Positions 34,864-45,502 of a DNA stretch of 64,000 nucleotides are shown in pieces. Every line of letters starts with the position of its first letter. Within the stretch, counting starts at the first letter, position 1. The stretch spans positions 1 to 64,000 of the forward strand of contig NZ_LZKQ01000045.1 in NCBI RefSeq assembly GCF_001668675.1, in the 5' to 3' direction. Made by a program: the position numbers and the translations under genes. The stretch comes from Mycobacterium asiaticum. Its GTDB lineage: Bacteria; Actinomycetota; Actinomycetes; Mycobacteriales; Mycobacteriaceae. The notes beneath the pieces were generated by a model, which worked only from the letters and a program-made list of their open reading frames with translations, was not told the origin of the DNA and did not search any database.

Positions 34864-35688
34864 CTAGCCCTTCTGGCAGGTGAGCAGCAGGTACTCCCAC
34901 TCCATCACGCCGTTCGCCAGGTATTCGTCGGCGAGCTCGATGAGTTGGGCGTCCAGCTCCGCGGCCAGCACCGCGTTGCCCCCGATATTCGCGTACGCCT
35001 CGATCGTCGGGCCGTAGTTGTTCTTGAAGTAGTCGTGCACGGCCCCGGCGGTGTCGAACCGCGTGACGGCCAGCTGGCCACGCGACGTCGTGACGTCGAC
35101 CACCCGATCGCCCAGCAGCCCGCCGATATAGGCCTCCCGGCCCCACAGCGCCGAGGGCGGCAGAGCCGAAGACAGGCTGGGCCGGTACGGCCGGATGGTC
35201 GCCAGCATGCGGCCGAAGAATCCTTCGTGGGTCCAGCTGATCAGCCCGATGGTCCCGCCCGGCCGGCACACCCGCACCAACTCGTCGGCGGCGCGCTGGT
35301 GCTCCGGTGCGAACATCACTCCGATCGCCGAGATCACCGTGTCAAAAGTGTTGGCGCGGAACGGTAGTGCTTGAGCGTTGGCTTCCCGGTACTGCAGGTT
35401 CAGACCCTGCTGCGCGGCCCGCGCCGCCGAGCGCTGCAGTAACTCCGGGGTGAGGTCGGTGGAAACGACTCTCGCGCCGGCCGCCGCGGCGGGCAGCGAG
35501 ATGTTTCCCGAGCCGGCGGCGACGTCGAGCACCCGCACGCCCGGCCCGATGCCCGCCGCGCCGACCAGGACGGGTCCGAGCGGCGCCATCACCTCCTCGG
35601 CCATCAGCGCGTAATCGCCGAGCGCCCACATCGCCCGATGTGTGGCGGCGAGCGACTCGTCCGGATGCGTGTCGGTTGCGATTGTCAT
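34864..35688 (-). CDS. SAM-dependent class I methyltransferase (Rv1405c-like)
   Basis: A 274-residue methyltransferase. Motif I VLDVAAGSGNISLPAA (about residues 53-68), the acidic ribose-binding STDLTPELL, and FDTVISAIGVMFAP for motifs II/III. It resembles the UbiE/MenG-like small-molecule group; the substrate is unknown. In H37Rv, Rv1405c is a MarR-controlled, acid-responsive gene as I recall. ATG 35688 with AGGAGGA upstream. Confidence 0.88.
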   Translation of the reverse strand: MTIATDTHPDESLAATHRAMWALGDYALMAEEVMAPLGPVLVGAAGIGPGVRVLDVAAGSGNISLPAAAAGARVVSTDLTPELLQRSAARAAQQGLNLQYREANAQALPFRANTFDTVISAIGVMFAPEHQRAADELVRVCRPGGTIGLISWTHEGFFGRMLATIRPYRPSLSSALPPSALWGREAYIGGLLGDRVVDVTTSRGQLAVTRFDTAGAVHDYFKNNYGPTIEAYANIGGNAVLAAELDAQLIELADEYLANGVMEWEYLLLTCQKG

Positions 35689-35705
35689 CGATCCTCCTGA
35701 AGGCT

Positions 35706-35742
35706 AATGTTCTATAGAGAAACAGTATGCATAGGAAACATT
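35706..35742 (-). promoter_or_regulatory. Methyltransferase promoter with repeated candidate MarR sites
   Basis: On the minus strand TGTTTCCTAT and TGTTTCTCTAT stand about 16 bases apart, and outer arms AATGTT ... AACATT make an imperfect inverted repeat. TAGGAAACA (plus strand 35732-35740) repeats the motif before the marR gene. Confidence 0.4.
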
Positions 35743-35768
35743 GCGGGAACCTGTGAATCTCACCCGCC

Positions 35769-35774
35769 TAGACT
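35769..35774 (+). promoter_or_regulatory. -10 box of leaderless fmt (TAGACT)
   Basis: TAGACT, six bases, then GTG 35781. This spacing puts the transcription start at the start codon. Confidence 0.6.
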
Positions 35775-35780
35775 GTGCCG

Positions 35781-36710
35781 GTGCGCATCGTCTTCGCCGG
35801 CACCCCCGAACCCGCGCTGCCCGCGCTGCGTCGTCTCATCGATTCGCCCCGCCACGACGTCATTGCCGTGCTGACCAGGCCCGACGCCGCGTCGGGTCGC
35901 CGGGGCAAGCCGGAACCGTCGCCGGTGGCTCGCGAAGCGCTCGAGCGGGGCATCCCGGTGCTGCGTCCGTCGCGCCCCAACTCCCCGGAGTTCGTCGCCG
36001 AACTGTCGGAACTGGCACCGCAGTGCTGCGCGGTCGTGGCCTATGGCGCGCTGCTCAGCCGGGAGCTGCTTGCGGTGCCGCCGCACGGGTGGGTCAACCT
36101 GCACTTCTCCCTGCTGCCGGCCTGGCGCGGTGCGGCGCCGGTGCAGGCGGCGATCGCCGCGGGGGACGCGATCACCGGCGCCACCACGTTCCAGATCGAG
36201 CCGAGCCTGGACTCCGGACCGGTGTACGGGGTGGTCACCGAGACCATCCGGCCGACCGACACCGCCGGTGATCTGCTTGCGCGGCTTGCGGATTCGGGCG
36301 CCGCATTGCTGTCCACCACGCTGGACGGCATCGAAGACCGGACGCTGACGCCACGCCCGCAACCGGTCGAAGGGGTGAGCATGGCGCCGAAAATCACCGT
36401 CGAGCAGGCCCGGGTGCGTTGGGACCTGCCGGCTCAGGTGGTCGAGCGGCGCATCCGGGCCGTCACGCCGAACCCCGGCGCTTGGACCCTGATCGGGGAC
36501 CTGCGCGTCAAAATCGGCCCCGTGCAATCAGATTCGTCAGCCGAGCCGCTGCCGCCCGGTGCGATCCGGGCCGACCGCAAACGCGTATGGATCGGCACCG
36601 CTTCGGAACCGGTGCGGTTGGGGGAGATTCAGCCGCCCGGTAAGAAACCGATGAACGCCGCTGACTGGGCCCGCGGGGCCCGGCTCGACCCCGCGATCCG
36701 GGCGTCATGA
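35781..36710 (+). CDS. fmt: Methionyl-tRNA formyltransferase
   Basis: A 309-residue enzyme that formylates initiator Met-tRNA from 10-formyl-THF. N-terminal [18 protein letters not shown]; formyl-THF site with [17 protein letters not shown] and [17 protein letters not shown]-terminal tRNA-binding domain. GTG 35781 is chosen over GTG 35775 because the protein then starts like its relatives and the -10 spacing is ideal. Stop overlaps rsmB as ATGA. Confidence 0.95.
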   Translation: MRIVFAGTPEPALPALRRLIDSPRHDVIAVLTRPDAASGRRGKPEPSPVAREALERGIPVLRPSRPNSPEFVAELSELAPQCCAVVAYGALLSRELLAVPPHGWVNLHFSLLPAWRGAAPVQAAIAAGDAITGATTFQIEPSLDSGPVYGVVTETIRPTDTAGDLLARLADSGAALLSTTLDGIEDRTLTPRPQPVEGVSMAPKITVEQARVRWDLPAQVVERRIRAVTPNPGAWTLIGDLRVKIGPVQSDSSAEPLPPGAIRADRKRVWIGTASEPVRLGEIQPPGKKPMNAADWARGARLDPAIRAS

Positions 36711-38131
36711 GGCCCGGCCAGGACAAGCCGCACCGGAATCGGCCCGACCGCAAACCCTCGCGGCAGGGCCCGCAGAACCGAGCCCGGGGACCCCGCCGCA
36801 AGCCGCTGGATCCCGCCCGGCGCGCCGCGTTCGACGCGTTGCGAGCGGTCAGCGAGCGCAACGCCTACGCCAATCTGGTGCTGCCGGCGCTGCTGCGCGA
36901 GCGCGGAATCACCGGTCGTGACGCCGCTTTCGCCACCGAACTCACCTACGGCACCTGCCGCGCCCGGGGCCTGCTCGACGCCGTCATCGGCGCTGCCGCC
37001 GGGCGGGCGCCAGACACCATCGACCCGGTGCTGCTCGAGCTGCTTCGGCTGGGCAGCTATCAATTGCTGCGCACCCGGGTGGACGCCCACGCCGCGGTAT
37101 CCACCACCGTCGATCAGGCTGGCATCGAATTCGATTCGGCGCGAGCAGGTTTCGTCAACGGCGTGCTACGCACCATCGCGGGCCGGGACGAGGAATCCTG
37201 GGTGACCGAACTGGCGCCCCGCAACGATCCGGTCGGGCACGCGGCGTTCGTGCACGCGCACCCTCGCTGGATCGCCCAGGCCTTCACCGACGCGCTCGGC
37301 GCCGCGGCCGGTGAACTGGATGCCGTGCTGGCCAGTGATGACGAACGGCCGCAGGTGCATCTGGCGGCCCGCCCCGGGGTGCTCACCGCCGCGGCGCTGG
37401 CCGACGCCGTCGGCGGCACCGTCGGCCGGTACTCGCCGTACGCGGTGTATCTGCCCGGCGGAGACCCGGGCGGGCTGGCGCCGGTCCGGGACGGCCAGGC
37501 TCTCGTTCAAGACGAAGGCAGCCAGTTGGTGGCACAAGCCGTGACGCTGGCTCCGGTCGACGGGGATGCCGGCCGCTGGCTTGATCTGTGCGCCGGACCA
37601 GGGGGCAAGACCGCGCTGCTGGCGGCCCTGGGGACGCCGGCCGGGGCCACTGTGACCGCGGTGGAGCCGGCACCGCATCGCGCGGATCTGGTGGCCGAGA
37701 ACACCCGCGGGCTGCCCGTCGAGGTGGTGCGGGTCGACGGGCGCGTCAGCGATCTGGAACCGGGTTTCGACCGGGTGCTGGTCGACGTCCCGTGCACCGG
37801 GTTGGGTGCGCTGCGGCGTCGGCCGGAGGCGCGCTGGCGGCGGCAGCCGTCGGACGTGCCCGCGCTGGCCAAGCTACAGCGCGAGCTGCTGGCGGCCGCG
37901 ATCTCGCTGACCCGGCCAGGCGGCCTGGTGCTGTATGCGACCTGCTCGCCGCACCTGGCCGAGACGGTGGGAGTGGTCGCCGACGCGCTGCGCCGGCACC
38001 CGGTGGAAGCACTGGACACCCGGCCGCTGTTCGAGCCGGCCGGGGACCTCGGGGCGGGGCCCTACGTGCAGCTGTGGCCGCACCGACACGGCACCGACGC
38101 TATGTTCGCAGCCGCGCTGCGCCGCCAGTAG
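36707..38131 (+). CDS. rsmB: 16S rRNA m5C967 methyltransferase RsmB (Fmu)
   Basis: A 474-residue enzyme with an N-terminal NusB-like RNA-binding domain (about residues 30-160) and a C-terminal SAM domain. SAM motif [18 protein letters not shown]; the two Cys motifs [18 protein letters not shown] and [12 protein letters not shown] contain the catalytic and release cysteines. A basic, Pro/Arg-rich N-terminus precedes the NusB fold. ATGA overlap with fmt. Confidence 0.94.
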   Translation: MRPGQDKPHRNRPDRKPSRQGPQNRARGPRRKPLDPARRAAFDALRAVSERNAYANLVLPALLRERGITGRDAAFATELTYGTCRARGLLDAVIGAAAGRAPDTIDPVLLELLRLGSYQLLRTRVDAHAAVSTTVDQAGIEFDSARAGFVNGVLRTIAGRDEESWVTELAPRNDPVGHAAFVHAHPRWIAQAFTDALGAAAGELDAVLASDDERPQVHLAARPGVLTAAALADAVGGTVGRYSPYAVYLPGGDPGGLAPVRDGQALVQDEGSQLVAQAVTLAPVDGDAGRWLDLCAGPGGKTALLAALGTPAGATVTAVEPAPHRADLVAENTRGLPVEVVRVDGRVSDLEPGFDRVLVDVPCTGLGALRRRPEARWRRQPSDVPALAKLQRELLAAAISLTRPGGLVLYATCSPHLAETVGVVADALRRHPVEALDTRPLFEPAGDLGAGPYVQLWPHRHGTDAMFAAALRRQ

Positions 38132-38141
38132 TGTGTCGCTC

Positions 38142-38843
38142 ATGTCTGGTATGGGGGGACCGCCCCTGATCGCGCCGTCGATGCTGGCAGCGGACTTCGC
38201 TCGGCTCGCCGATGAAGCCGCTGCGGTGCGGGGCGCCGACTGGTTGCACGTCGACGTGATGGACGGCCACTTCGTGCCGAACCTGACCATCGGGTTGCCG
38301 GTGGTGGAGAGTCTGCTGACGCACACCGACATCCCGGTGGACTGCCACCTGATGATCGAGAATCCGGACCGCTGGGCGCCGCCGTACGCCGAAGCCGGCG
38401 CGTACAACGTCACCTTCCATGCCGAGGCCACCGACAACCCGACCGGGGTCGCCCGGGACATCCGGGCCGCGGGGGCCAAGGCCGGGATCAGCGTCAAACC
38501 CAAGACGCCGCTGGGCCCGTATCTGGACATCCTGCCGCAGTTCGACACCCTGCTGATCATGTCCGTCGAACCCGGTTTCGGCGGGCAGAGCTTCATCCCG
38601 GAGGTGCTCAGCAAGGTGCGCACGGTCCGCAAGATGGTCGATGCGGGGGAGTTGCGCATTCTGGTCGAGATCGACGGCGGCATCAACGAGGACACCATCG
38701 AAGCCGCGGCCGAGGCGGGCGTCGACTGCTTCGTGGCGGGGTCGGCGGTCTACGGCGCCGACGATCCGGCCGCCGCGGTCGCAGCCCTGCGGCGTCAAGC
38801 CAGTCTGGCGTCCCCCCATCTGCGGGAAGTGAGCGGCTCGTGA
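38142..38843 (+). CDS. rpe: Ribulose-phosphate 3-epimerase
   Basis: A 233-residue TIM-barrel enzyme of the pentose phosphate pathway. [46 protein letters not shown] and [10 protein letters not shown] motifs are all present. ATG 38142 is chosen; ATG 38151 is possible. A TAGTGT hexamer beginning in the rsmB stop (38129-38134) is 7 bases before the ATG and may give a second, leaderless transcript. GTGA overlap with ribD. Confidence 0.95.
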   Translation: MSGMGGPPLIAPSMLAADFARLADEAAAVRGADWLHVDVMDGHFVPNLTIGLPVVESLLTHTDIPVDCHLMIENPDRWAPPYAEAGAYNVTFHAEATDNPTGVARDIRAAGAKAGISVKPKTPLGPYLDILPQFDTLLIMSVEPGFGGQSFIPEVLSKVRTVRKMVDAGELRILVEIDGGINEDTIEAAAEAGVDCFVAGSAVYGADDPAAAVAALRRQASLASPHLREVSGS

Positions 38844-39862
38844 GCAGCGTCGAGCAGGTCAAGAGCATCGAAGAAGCCATGCGCCTCGCGATCGAGCACT
38901 CCTACCAGGTCAAGGGCACCACTTATCCGAATCCGCCGGTCGGGGCTGTGATCGTCGACCAGGAGGGGCGGGTGGTCGGTGTCGGCGCCACGCAGCCGGC
39001 CGGCGGCGACCACGCGGAGGTCATTGCGCTGCGCCGGGCCGGCGGTTTGGCCGCCGGGGGCATCGCGGTGGTCACCATGGAGCCGTGCAACCACTTCGGC
39101 AAAACGCCGCCCTGCGTGAACGCGCTCATCGAAGCGCGGGTGGGCACGGTGATCTTCGGAGTCAACGACCCGAACGGCATCGCCGGTGGCGGTGCGGGAC
39201 GGCTGACGGCGGCGGGGGTACAGGTGCGCTCGGGCATCATGGCCGACCACGTGGCCGCCGGCCCGTTGCGGGAATGGTTGCACAAACAGCGCACCGGACT
39301 CCCGCACGTGACCTGGAAATACGCCACCAGCATCGACGGCCGCAGCGCCGCCGCCGACGGATCCAGCCAGTGGATCAGCAGTGAGGCCGCCCGCGCGGAT
39401 CTGCACCGTCGACGCGCCCTGGCCGACGCGATCATCGTCGGCACGGGCACCGTGCTCGCCGATGATCCGGCTCTCACCGCCCGGCTGCCCGACGGTTCGC
39501 TGGCTCCGCAGCAGCCGTTGCGGGTGGTGGTCGGCAAGCGGGAAATACCGCCGGAGGCCAAGGTGCTCAACGACGATTCACGCACGATGGTGATCCGCAC
39601 CAACGACCCCGTCGAGGTGCTGCGGGCATTGTCCGACCGCACCGATGTGCTGCTGGAAGGCGGCCCGACGCTGGCCGGCGCGTTTCTGCGGGCCGGTGCG
39701 ATCAACCGGATCCTGGCCTACGTCGCGCCGATCCTGCTGGGCGGTCCGGTGACGGCGGTCGACGACGTCGGCGTGACCAGCATGGCGCACGCGATGCGCT
39801 GGCAGTACGACAGCGTCGAGCAGGTCGGCCCGGACCTGCTGCTCAGCCTGGTGGCTCGGTAG
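38840..39862 (+). CDS. ribD: Riboflavin biosynthesis bifunctional deaminase/reductase RibD (RibG)
   Basis: A 340-residue two-domain enzyme: an N-terminal zinc deaminase (HAEVIAL and [12 protein letters not shown], ligands His and two Cys) and a C-terminal NADPH reductase ([19 protein letters not shown] onward; [16 protein letters not shown]). It catalyses the second and third steps of riboflavin synthesis. GTG start within the rpe stop. Its last 20 bases overlap the end of the convergent P55 gene. Confidence 0.94.
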   Translation: MSSVEQVKSIEEAMRLAIEHSYQVKGTTYPNPPVGAVIVDQEGRVVGVGATQPAGGDHAEVIALRRAGGLAAGGIAVVTMEPCNHFGKTPPCVNALIEARVGTVIFGVNDPNGIAGGGAGRLTAAGVQVRSGIMADHVAAGPLREWLHKQRTGLPHVTWKYATSIDGRSAAADGSSQWISSEAARADLHRRRALADAIIVGTGTVLADDPALTARLPDGSLAPQQPLRVVVGKREIPPEAKVLNDDSRTMVIRTNDPVEVLRALSDRTDVLLEGGPTLAGAFLRAGAINRILAYVAPILLGGPVTAVDDVGVTSMAHAMRWQYDSVEQVGPDLLLSLVAR

Positions 39863-41474
39863 CGACAGACGGCTGCGGCTCGGCGACCGGCTGCTCGATG
39901 GCTTCCGGTTCCTGCTCGTCCGCGTGCTCGCCGCGGCGGCTGATCAGCAGCCCCAGCAACGCCCCGAGCACACAGATCGCCACGGTGACCGTGAAGATGT
40001 CCCCGTACATCCTTTCGAATGCCTGCCGCGACTGGTCACCCTTGAGGGCCGCCACCTCCAACGGTGGCGTGTCGCTGGGGATCTTCGGGAAGCCGGCAAG
40101 GATCTGGTTGAACCGATAGAGACCCCACGCGGTCAATGCGGCCACACCGATCAGCATGCCGGTCATGCGCGCCACGACCACCGACGCCGAAGCGATGCCG
40201 TGCTGAGCAGCTGGAACCACCCGCAGTGCGGCCGAGGACAGCGGACCGATCACCAATCCCAGCCCCAGGCCGGCCACCAACAGGTCGGTGTGTACCGCGG
40301 GCAACGAAAACAGCCCGAAGATGCTGTGCTGCTTGGACATCAGATCGCCTCGCCAGAACGAGATCAGCCAGTATCCCGCGCCGGCGATCAGCAATCCGAC
40401 AAAGGCCACGATGCGGTCGCCGACGCGGGTGGCGACCCAGCCGCCGAGCAATGCCCCGATCGGTAGGGCGATCAAGAACCACAGCAACAGGCCCGCCGCG
40501 CTGATCTGGTCCATCCCGAGCACGCCCTGGCCGAACAACTCCACGTTCACCAGCGTCACCATCAGCGCCGCGCCAGCACAGACCGAGGTACCCAGTGCGG
40601 CCAGGAATGGCCGGAAGTGCACCCCGGCCGGTTCGATCAGGCGGGTCTTGGCCCGCCATTCCCAAACGAAAAACAACACTCCCACCACGACCGCGCCGAT
40701 CACCAACGGGATTCCGTAGCTCGGCAGCACCTGGTGGCCATCGGGATTGGGGTTGTACAACCCGATCACCGCGAGACCCAACGCGAGGGCCAGCAGCAAG
40801 CCACCGACCACGTCGACTTTCTGCGGATCAGTGCTGCGATCGTGCGACGGCAGGCTGAAGTGGATCATCACCATCGCGATCAGCGTCAGCGGCACGTTGA
40901 CCCAGAACACGTCGCGCCAGTCGTGGAACAACCACACGATGAAGATGCCGTAGAGCGGACCCAGCACGCTGCCGAGTTCCTGCGCGGCACCGATACCGCC
41001 CAGGACTCCGGCCCGGTTCCGTTCCGCCCACAGGTCGGCGCCCAGCGCCAGCGTGACCGGCAACAAGGCACCGCTGGCGATGCCCTGAATCGTGCGGCCG
41101 ACGATGAGGATGTAGAACGCCCGGTTGGGATTGGGATCGACCATGTACTCGCCGAACTCCGGATTCCAGTTGCCGAGCGCCACCGACAGCGCGGTCACCA
41201 CCGAGCCGACGATGAACAAGGCCAGGCTGGCCTGCAAGACGAACTTGCGCCCGAACCGGTCGGAAGCCCGGCCCAGCAGCGGCATCGCCGCGATATAGCC
41301 CAACAGATACAGCGTCACGATCCAGGTGATCCGCTGCAGTTGGTTCAGCGGGATGCCGACGCTGTTCATGATGTCGCGCATGATGGTCACCACGACATAG
41401 GTGTCGAGGGCCCCCAGCAGCACCGCGAGGCTGCCCGCGGTGATCGCGACTCTGCGTCCTGTTTGCGTGATCAT
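39843..41474 (-). CDS. MFS transporter P55 (Rv1410c-like)
   Basis: A 543-residue DHA2-type major facilitator with about 14 TM helices. Motif [15 protein letters not shown] lies after helix 2; a [21 protein letters not shown] segment gives motif C-like features. In M. tuberculosis P55 works with LprG to move triacylglycerides/lipoglycans to the outer layers and affects drug tolerance. Translation is coupled to lprG by ATGA (41471-41474). A polar Glu/Pro-rich C-terminal tail of about 35 residues follows the last helix. Confidence 0.93.
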   Translation of the reverse strand: MITQTGRRVAITAGSLAVLLGALDTYVVVTIMRDIMNSVGIPLNQLQRITWIVTLYLLGYIAAMPLLGRASDRFGRKFVLQASLALFIVGSVVTALSVALGNWNPEFGEYMVDPNPNRAFYILIVGRTIQGIASGALLPVTLALGADLWAERNRAGVLGGIGAAQELGSVLGPLYGIFIVWLFHDWRDVFWVNVPLTLIAMVMIHFSLPSHDRSTDPQKVDVVGGLLLALALGLAVIGLYNPNPDGHQVLPSYGIPLVIGAVVVGVLFFVWEWRAKTRLIEPAGVHFRPFLAALGTSVCAGAALMVTLVNVELFGQGVLGMDQISAAGLLLWFLIALPIGALLGGWVATRVGDRIVAFVGLLIAGAGYWLISFWRGDLMSKQHSIFGLFSLPAVHTDLLVAGLGLGLVIGPLSSAALRVVPAAQHGIASASVVVARMTGMLIGVAALTAWGLYRFNQILAGFPKIPSDTPPLEVAALKGDQSRQAFERMYGDIFTVTVAICVLGALLGLLISRRGEHADEQEPEAIEQPVAEPQPSVATEPPG

Positions 41475-42172
41475 GAGCCCTCCGGCTTCGTGACCTGGAC
41501 CTGTTGGCCCCAGTTGGACAACGTCATCTGCACCGAATTACCCGGGGTGCGTTCCAGTTTGGCTTGTGCCAGTTGATGATCGCCGTTCTCCTGTATCCAC
41601 AGCGTGGTCGGGACCGGCCCGCTGGCGCTGAACGGCGGCGCAATCGCATTGACGGCCTCGGCGCTGACCTTTCCGCTGATGCGGATGGTCGGCTGGTTGT
41701 TGATGTTGTCGCGACCCTCGCCTTTGGCGTCGGTGAAGTTCGCGAGCACGTTGGCCACACCTTTGTCCTGACTCAGGATCTGCGATGGGTCGTAGATGTC
41801 GGACGCCTTGCCGAATGGGGTCCAGTTGTTCGGCGTCAGGGCGGCGTACAGGATCCCGTCGTAGACGACGAAGTCGGCGTCGATATTGGAACCGGCGAAT
41901 GTGAGCTTGACGTTCCCCTTGGCCGCGGTGGGCTCGGTGTTCAGGTCACCGGACAGCGAGTTGATGGACAGCCCCGGGATCTTCCCGTTCACCGTCAGCA
42001 CGATGTGCGCGCTCTTCACCGATTTACTGGCTTCGGTGGCCTGCTTGACCAACGTAGTGGGGTCGGGAAGCGGCCCGCCTTTGGCCTTCTTGCTGATCGT
42101 GCACCCCGAGACGAGCGTGATGGCGACGCTCAGGACGGCGAGGACGGCTAAGAGTCGTCGGGGGGTTTGCAT
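41471..42172 (-). CDS. lprG: Lipoprotein LprG
   Basis: A 233-residue LppX/LprAFG-family lipoprotein. Signal peptide with lipobox VSGC (Cys24), then the lipid-pocket domain: [31 protein letters not shown] and the end [17 protein letters not shown]. It binds triacylated glycolipids and partners with P55. ATG 42172 (MQTPRR) is preferred to ATG 42181 because the -10 box TACGAT is 7 bases upstream and the length fits the family. The large upstream frame is a shadow of ribC. Confidence 0.94.
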   Translation of the reverse strand: MQTPRRLLAVLAVLSVAITLVSGCTISKKAKGGPLPDPTTLVKQATEASKSVKSAHIVLTVNGKIPGLSINSLSGDLNTEPTAAKGNVKLTFAGSNIDADFVVYDGILYAALTPNNWTPFGKASDIYDPSQILSQDKGVANVLANFTDAKGEGRDNINNQPTIRISGKVSAEAVNAIAPPFSASGPVPTTLWIQENGDHQLAQAKLERTPGNSVQMTLSNWGQQVQVTKPEGS

Positions 42173-42179
42173 AAGTTGC

Positions 42180-42185
42180 ATCGTA
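42180..42185 (-). promoter_or_regulatory. -10 box of lprG (TACGAT)
   Basis: Minus-strand TACGAT, 7 bases, then the lprG ATG: leaderless or one-base leader. Confidence 0.5.
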
Positions 42186-42244
42186 GAGGGTGAGGATCGA
42201 CTGCCCTGGGAGCCAGGCAGGTGCAGGGGTGACTCAACAGTCAT

Positions 42245-42250
42245 TAACCT
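42245..42250 (+). promoter_or_regulatory. -10 box of leaderless ribC (TAACCT)
   Basis: TAACCT, six bases, then ATG 42257. Divergent from the lprG promoter in an 84-base intergenic region. Confidence 0.6.
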
Positions 42251-42256
42251 GGTGCG

Positions 42257-42877
42257 ATGTTCACCGGAATTGTCGAGGAACTCGGAGAGGTGACCGGGCG
42301 AGATGCGCTGGCCGAAGCCGCGCGACTGATCATCCGCGGTCCCGTCGTCACCGCCGATGCCGGCCATGGCGATTCGATCGCCGTCAACGGGGTGTGCCTG
42401 ACTGTGGTCGAGGTCCTGTCCGACGGCCGGTTCAGCGCCGACGTGATGGCCGAGACGCTGAACCGCTCCAATCTCGGTGAGTTGCGGCCCGGGAGCCGGG
42501 TGAATCTCGAGCGCGCCGCGGCGGTGAACAGCCGCCTGGGCGGGCACATCGTGCAAGGCCATGTGGACGGGACCGGCGAGATCGTGTCCCGTACGCCCTC
42601 CGAGCACTGGGAAGTGGTGCGGGTGCGGATGCCGGCCGCGGTCGCCCGCTATGTGGTGGAGAAGGGTTCGATCACCGTCGACGGCATCTCGCTCACCGTG
42701 TCCGGGCTGGGCGCCGACCCGTATGACTGGTTCGAGGTGTCCCTGATTCCAACGACGCGCGAGCTGACCACCTTGGGCACCTCGCCGGTCGGTACCCAGG
42801 TGAATCTTGAGGTGGACGTGATCGCGAAATACGTCGAGCGGCTGCTGCAGCGCGCCAACGACTCCACCAGCGCCTGA
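42257..42877 (+). CDS. ribC: Riboflavin synthase alpha chain
   Basis: A 206-residue enzyme (called ribE in other systems) dismutating two lumazines to riboflavin. Two lumazine-binding repeats are seen, the first opening [12 protein letters not shown] with [12 protein letters not shown], the second [14 protein letters not shown] with [12 protein letters not shown]. Leaderless start predicted. H37Rv has Rv1413 and Rv1414 after ribC; here only 152 bases separate it from ribA2. Confidence 0.95.
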   Translation: MFTGIVEELGEVTGRDALAEAARLIIRGPVVTADAGHGDSIAVNGVCLTVVEVLSDGRFSADVMAETLNRSNLGELRPGSRVNLERAAAVNSRLGGHIVQGHVDGTGEIVSRTPSEHWEVVRVRMPAAVARYVVEKGSITVDGISLTVSGLGADPYDWFEVSLIPTTRELTTLGTSPVGTQVNLEVDVIAKYVERLLQRANDSTSA

Positions 42878-43029
42878 CATTCGGCGAAATCACCTGGATG
42901 AGTGGTATCGCTCACAATTCGCGTCGGGACGGCCGCGTGCAGGCAGGCTGGTCAGCCACGGGCAATAACTGGGGCCGCGCGGTGGTTCATACTGAATGCA
43001 GTAGCGGGTCTCAAAGCAAGGTGACAACG

Positions 43030-44303
43030 ATGACGAGGTTGGACTCCGTCGAACGGGCGGTTGCCGACATTGCGGCGGGCAAGGCCGTCGTCGTCATCGA
43101 CGACGAGGATCGGGAGAACGAAGGCGATCTGATCTTCGCCGCGGAGAAGGCCACCCCCGAACTCGTCGCGTTCATGGTCCGCTACACCTCGGGTTATCTG
43201 TGTGTGCCGCTGTCCGGCGAAATCTGCGACCGGTTGGGCCTGCTGCCGATGTACGCCGTGAACCAGGACAAGCACGGCACCGCTTACACCGTCACGGTAG
43301 ATGCGAGAAACGGTGTGGGAACGGGGATTTCAGCTTCGGACCGAGCCACCACCATGCGGCTGCTGGCCGACCCGGCAAGTATCGCAGAGGATTTCACCCG
43401 CCCGGGCCACGTCGTTCCGTTGCGGGCCAAAGACGGTGGCGTGTTGCGGCGCCCGGGCCACACCGAGGCTGCGGTGGACCTGGCCCGGATGGCCGGACTG
43501 CAGCCCGCCGGAGCGATCTGCGAGATCGTCAGCCAAAAAGACGAGGGCTCGATGGCCCAGACCGACGAGCTGCGGGTGTTCGCCGACGAACACCAGCTCG
43601 CCCTGATCACCATCGCCGACCTGATCGAGTGGCGGCGCAAACACGAGAAGCACATCCAGCGCATCGCCGAGGCCAGGATCCCGACCCGGCACGGTCAGTT
43701 CCGGGCGATCGGCTACGCCAGCATCTACGAGGACGTCGAGCATGTCGCGCTGGTTCGCGGCGATATCGCGGGACCGACCGCCGAGGGTGACGACGTGCTG
43801 GTGCGGGTGCACTCGGAATGCCTGACCGGTGACGTGTTCGGCTCACGCCGGTGCGACTGCGGGCCCCAGCTGGATGCGGCGATGGCCATGGTCGCCCGCG
43901 AGGGACGCGGCGTGGTGCTCTATATGCGGGGGCACGAAGGCCGTGGCATCGGTCTGATGCACAAACTGCAGGCCTACCAGCTGCAGGACGCCGGCGAGGA
44001 CACCGTCGATGCCAATCTGAAGCTCGGATTGCCCGCCGATGCAAGGGATTACGGCATCGGGGCGCAGATCCTCGTCGATCTCGGGGTGCGTTCCATGCGG
44101 CTGCTGACGAATAATCCCGCCAAGCGCGTCGGGCTGGACGGCTACGGGCTGCACATCATCGAGCGGGTGCCGCTGCCGGTGCGGGCCAACGCCGAGAACA
44201 TTCGCTACTTGATGACCAAGCGAGACAAGATGGGCCACGACCTGGCCGGTCTGGACGACTTCCACGAGTCTGTGCATCTGCCGGGTGAATTCGGCGGTGC
44301 TCT

Positions 44304-44307
<4 letters not shown>
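43030..44307 (+). CDS. ribA2: DHBP synthase / GTP cyclohydrolase II fusion RibA2
   Basis: A 425-residue bifunctional enzyme feeding both branches of riboflavin synthesis. The N-terminal DHBP synthase has [15 protein letters not shown] and the late HTEAAVDL motif; the C-terminal GTP cyclohydrolase II has the zinc Cys cluster [18 protein letters not shown] and [13 protein letters not shown] 43030 ([11 protein letters not shown]) with AAGG upstream is the conserved start; the 44-residue extension to 42898 is not supported. No FMN riboswitch was recognised in the leader. The stop begins a stop-start relay to ribH. Confidence 0.95.
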
Positions 44308-45277
<970 letters not shown>

Positions 45278-45278
<1 letters not shown>

Positions 45279-45493
45279 TGCATCGGCTCCGCCGGACTGG
45301 GGCGGCCGCCGTCCTGCTGGTCAGCGGCGTGCTGGTGGGTGCCTGCAGCCAACCACGTCCGGCGGCGCGTGACCTGCTATTGCAGGACGGAGCGCAAACA
45401 CCGCGACCCGGGCGCCGGCGAAGTGGCGTGGCGGGCGTTCAGCGAAGTCTCCGGCCGTTGCCCATTTTTCTGACGGTCCGGCCCGACCACTAG
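45278..45493 (+). CDS. Short lipoprotein stump at the lprH position
   Basis: A 71-residue frame beginning with a signal peptide and lipobox VGAC (about residues 5-23, AAAVLLVSGVLVGACSQP), but after the Cys only an Arg/Pro-rich tail of low character. In H37Rv the full-length lipoprotein LprH and Rv1419 stand between Rv1417 and uvrC; here only about 220 bases remain. Probably a truncated gene: the mature domain is missing. A frameshifted continuation (DPGAGEVAWRAFSEVSGR) can be read in another frame. The TAG stop is the first half of the uvrC -10 box. Confidence 0.5.
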
Positions 45494-45496
45494 CCT
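45491..45496 (+). promoter_or_regulatory. -10 box of leaderless uvrC (TAGCCT)
   Basis: TAGCCT, six bases, then GTG 45503. Confidence 0.6.
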
Positions 45497-45502
45497 GGTT
45501 AC

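Noticed and set aside
42898-43029. 44-residue N-terminal extension of RibA2
   Set aside because: Not family-like; ATG 43030 has a Shine-Dalgarno and gives the standard RibA2 N-terminus and length.
42878-43029. FMN riboswitch before ribA2
   Set aside because: The conserved RFN-element segments are not visible.
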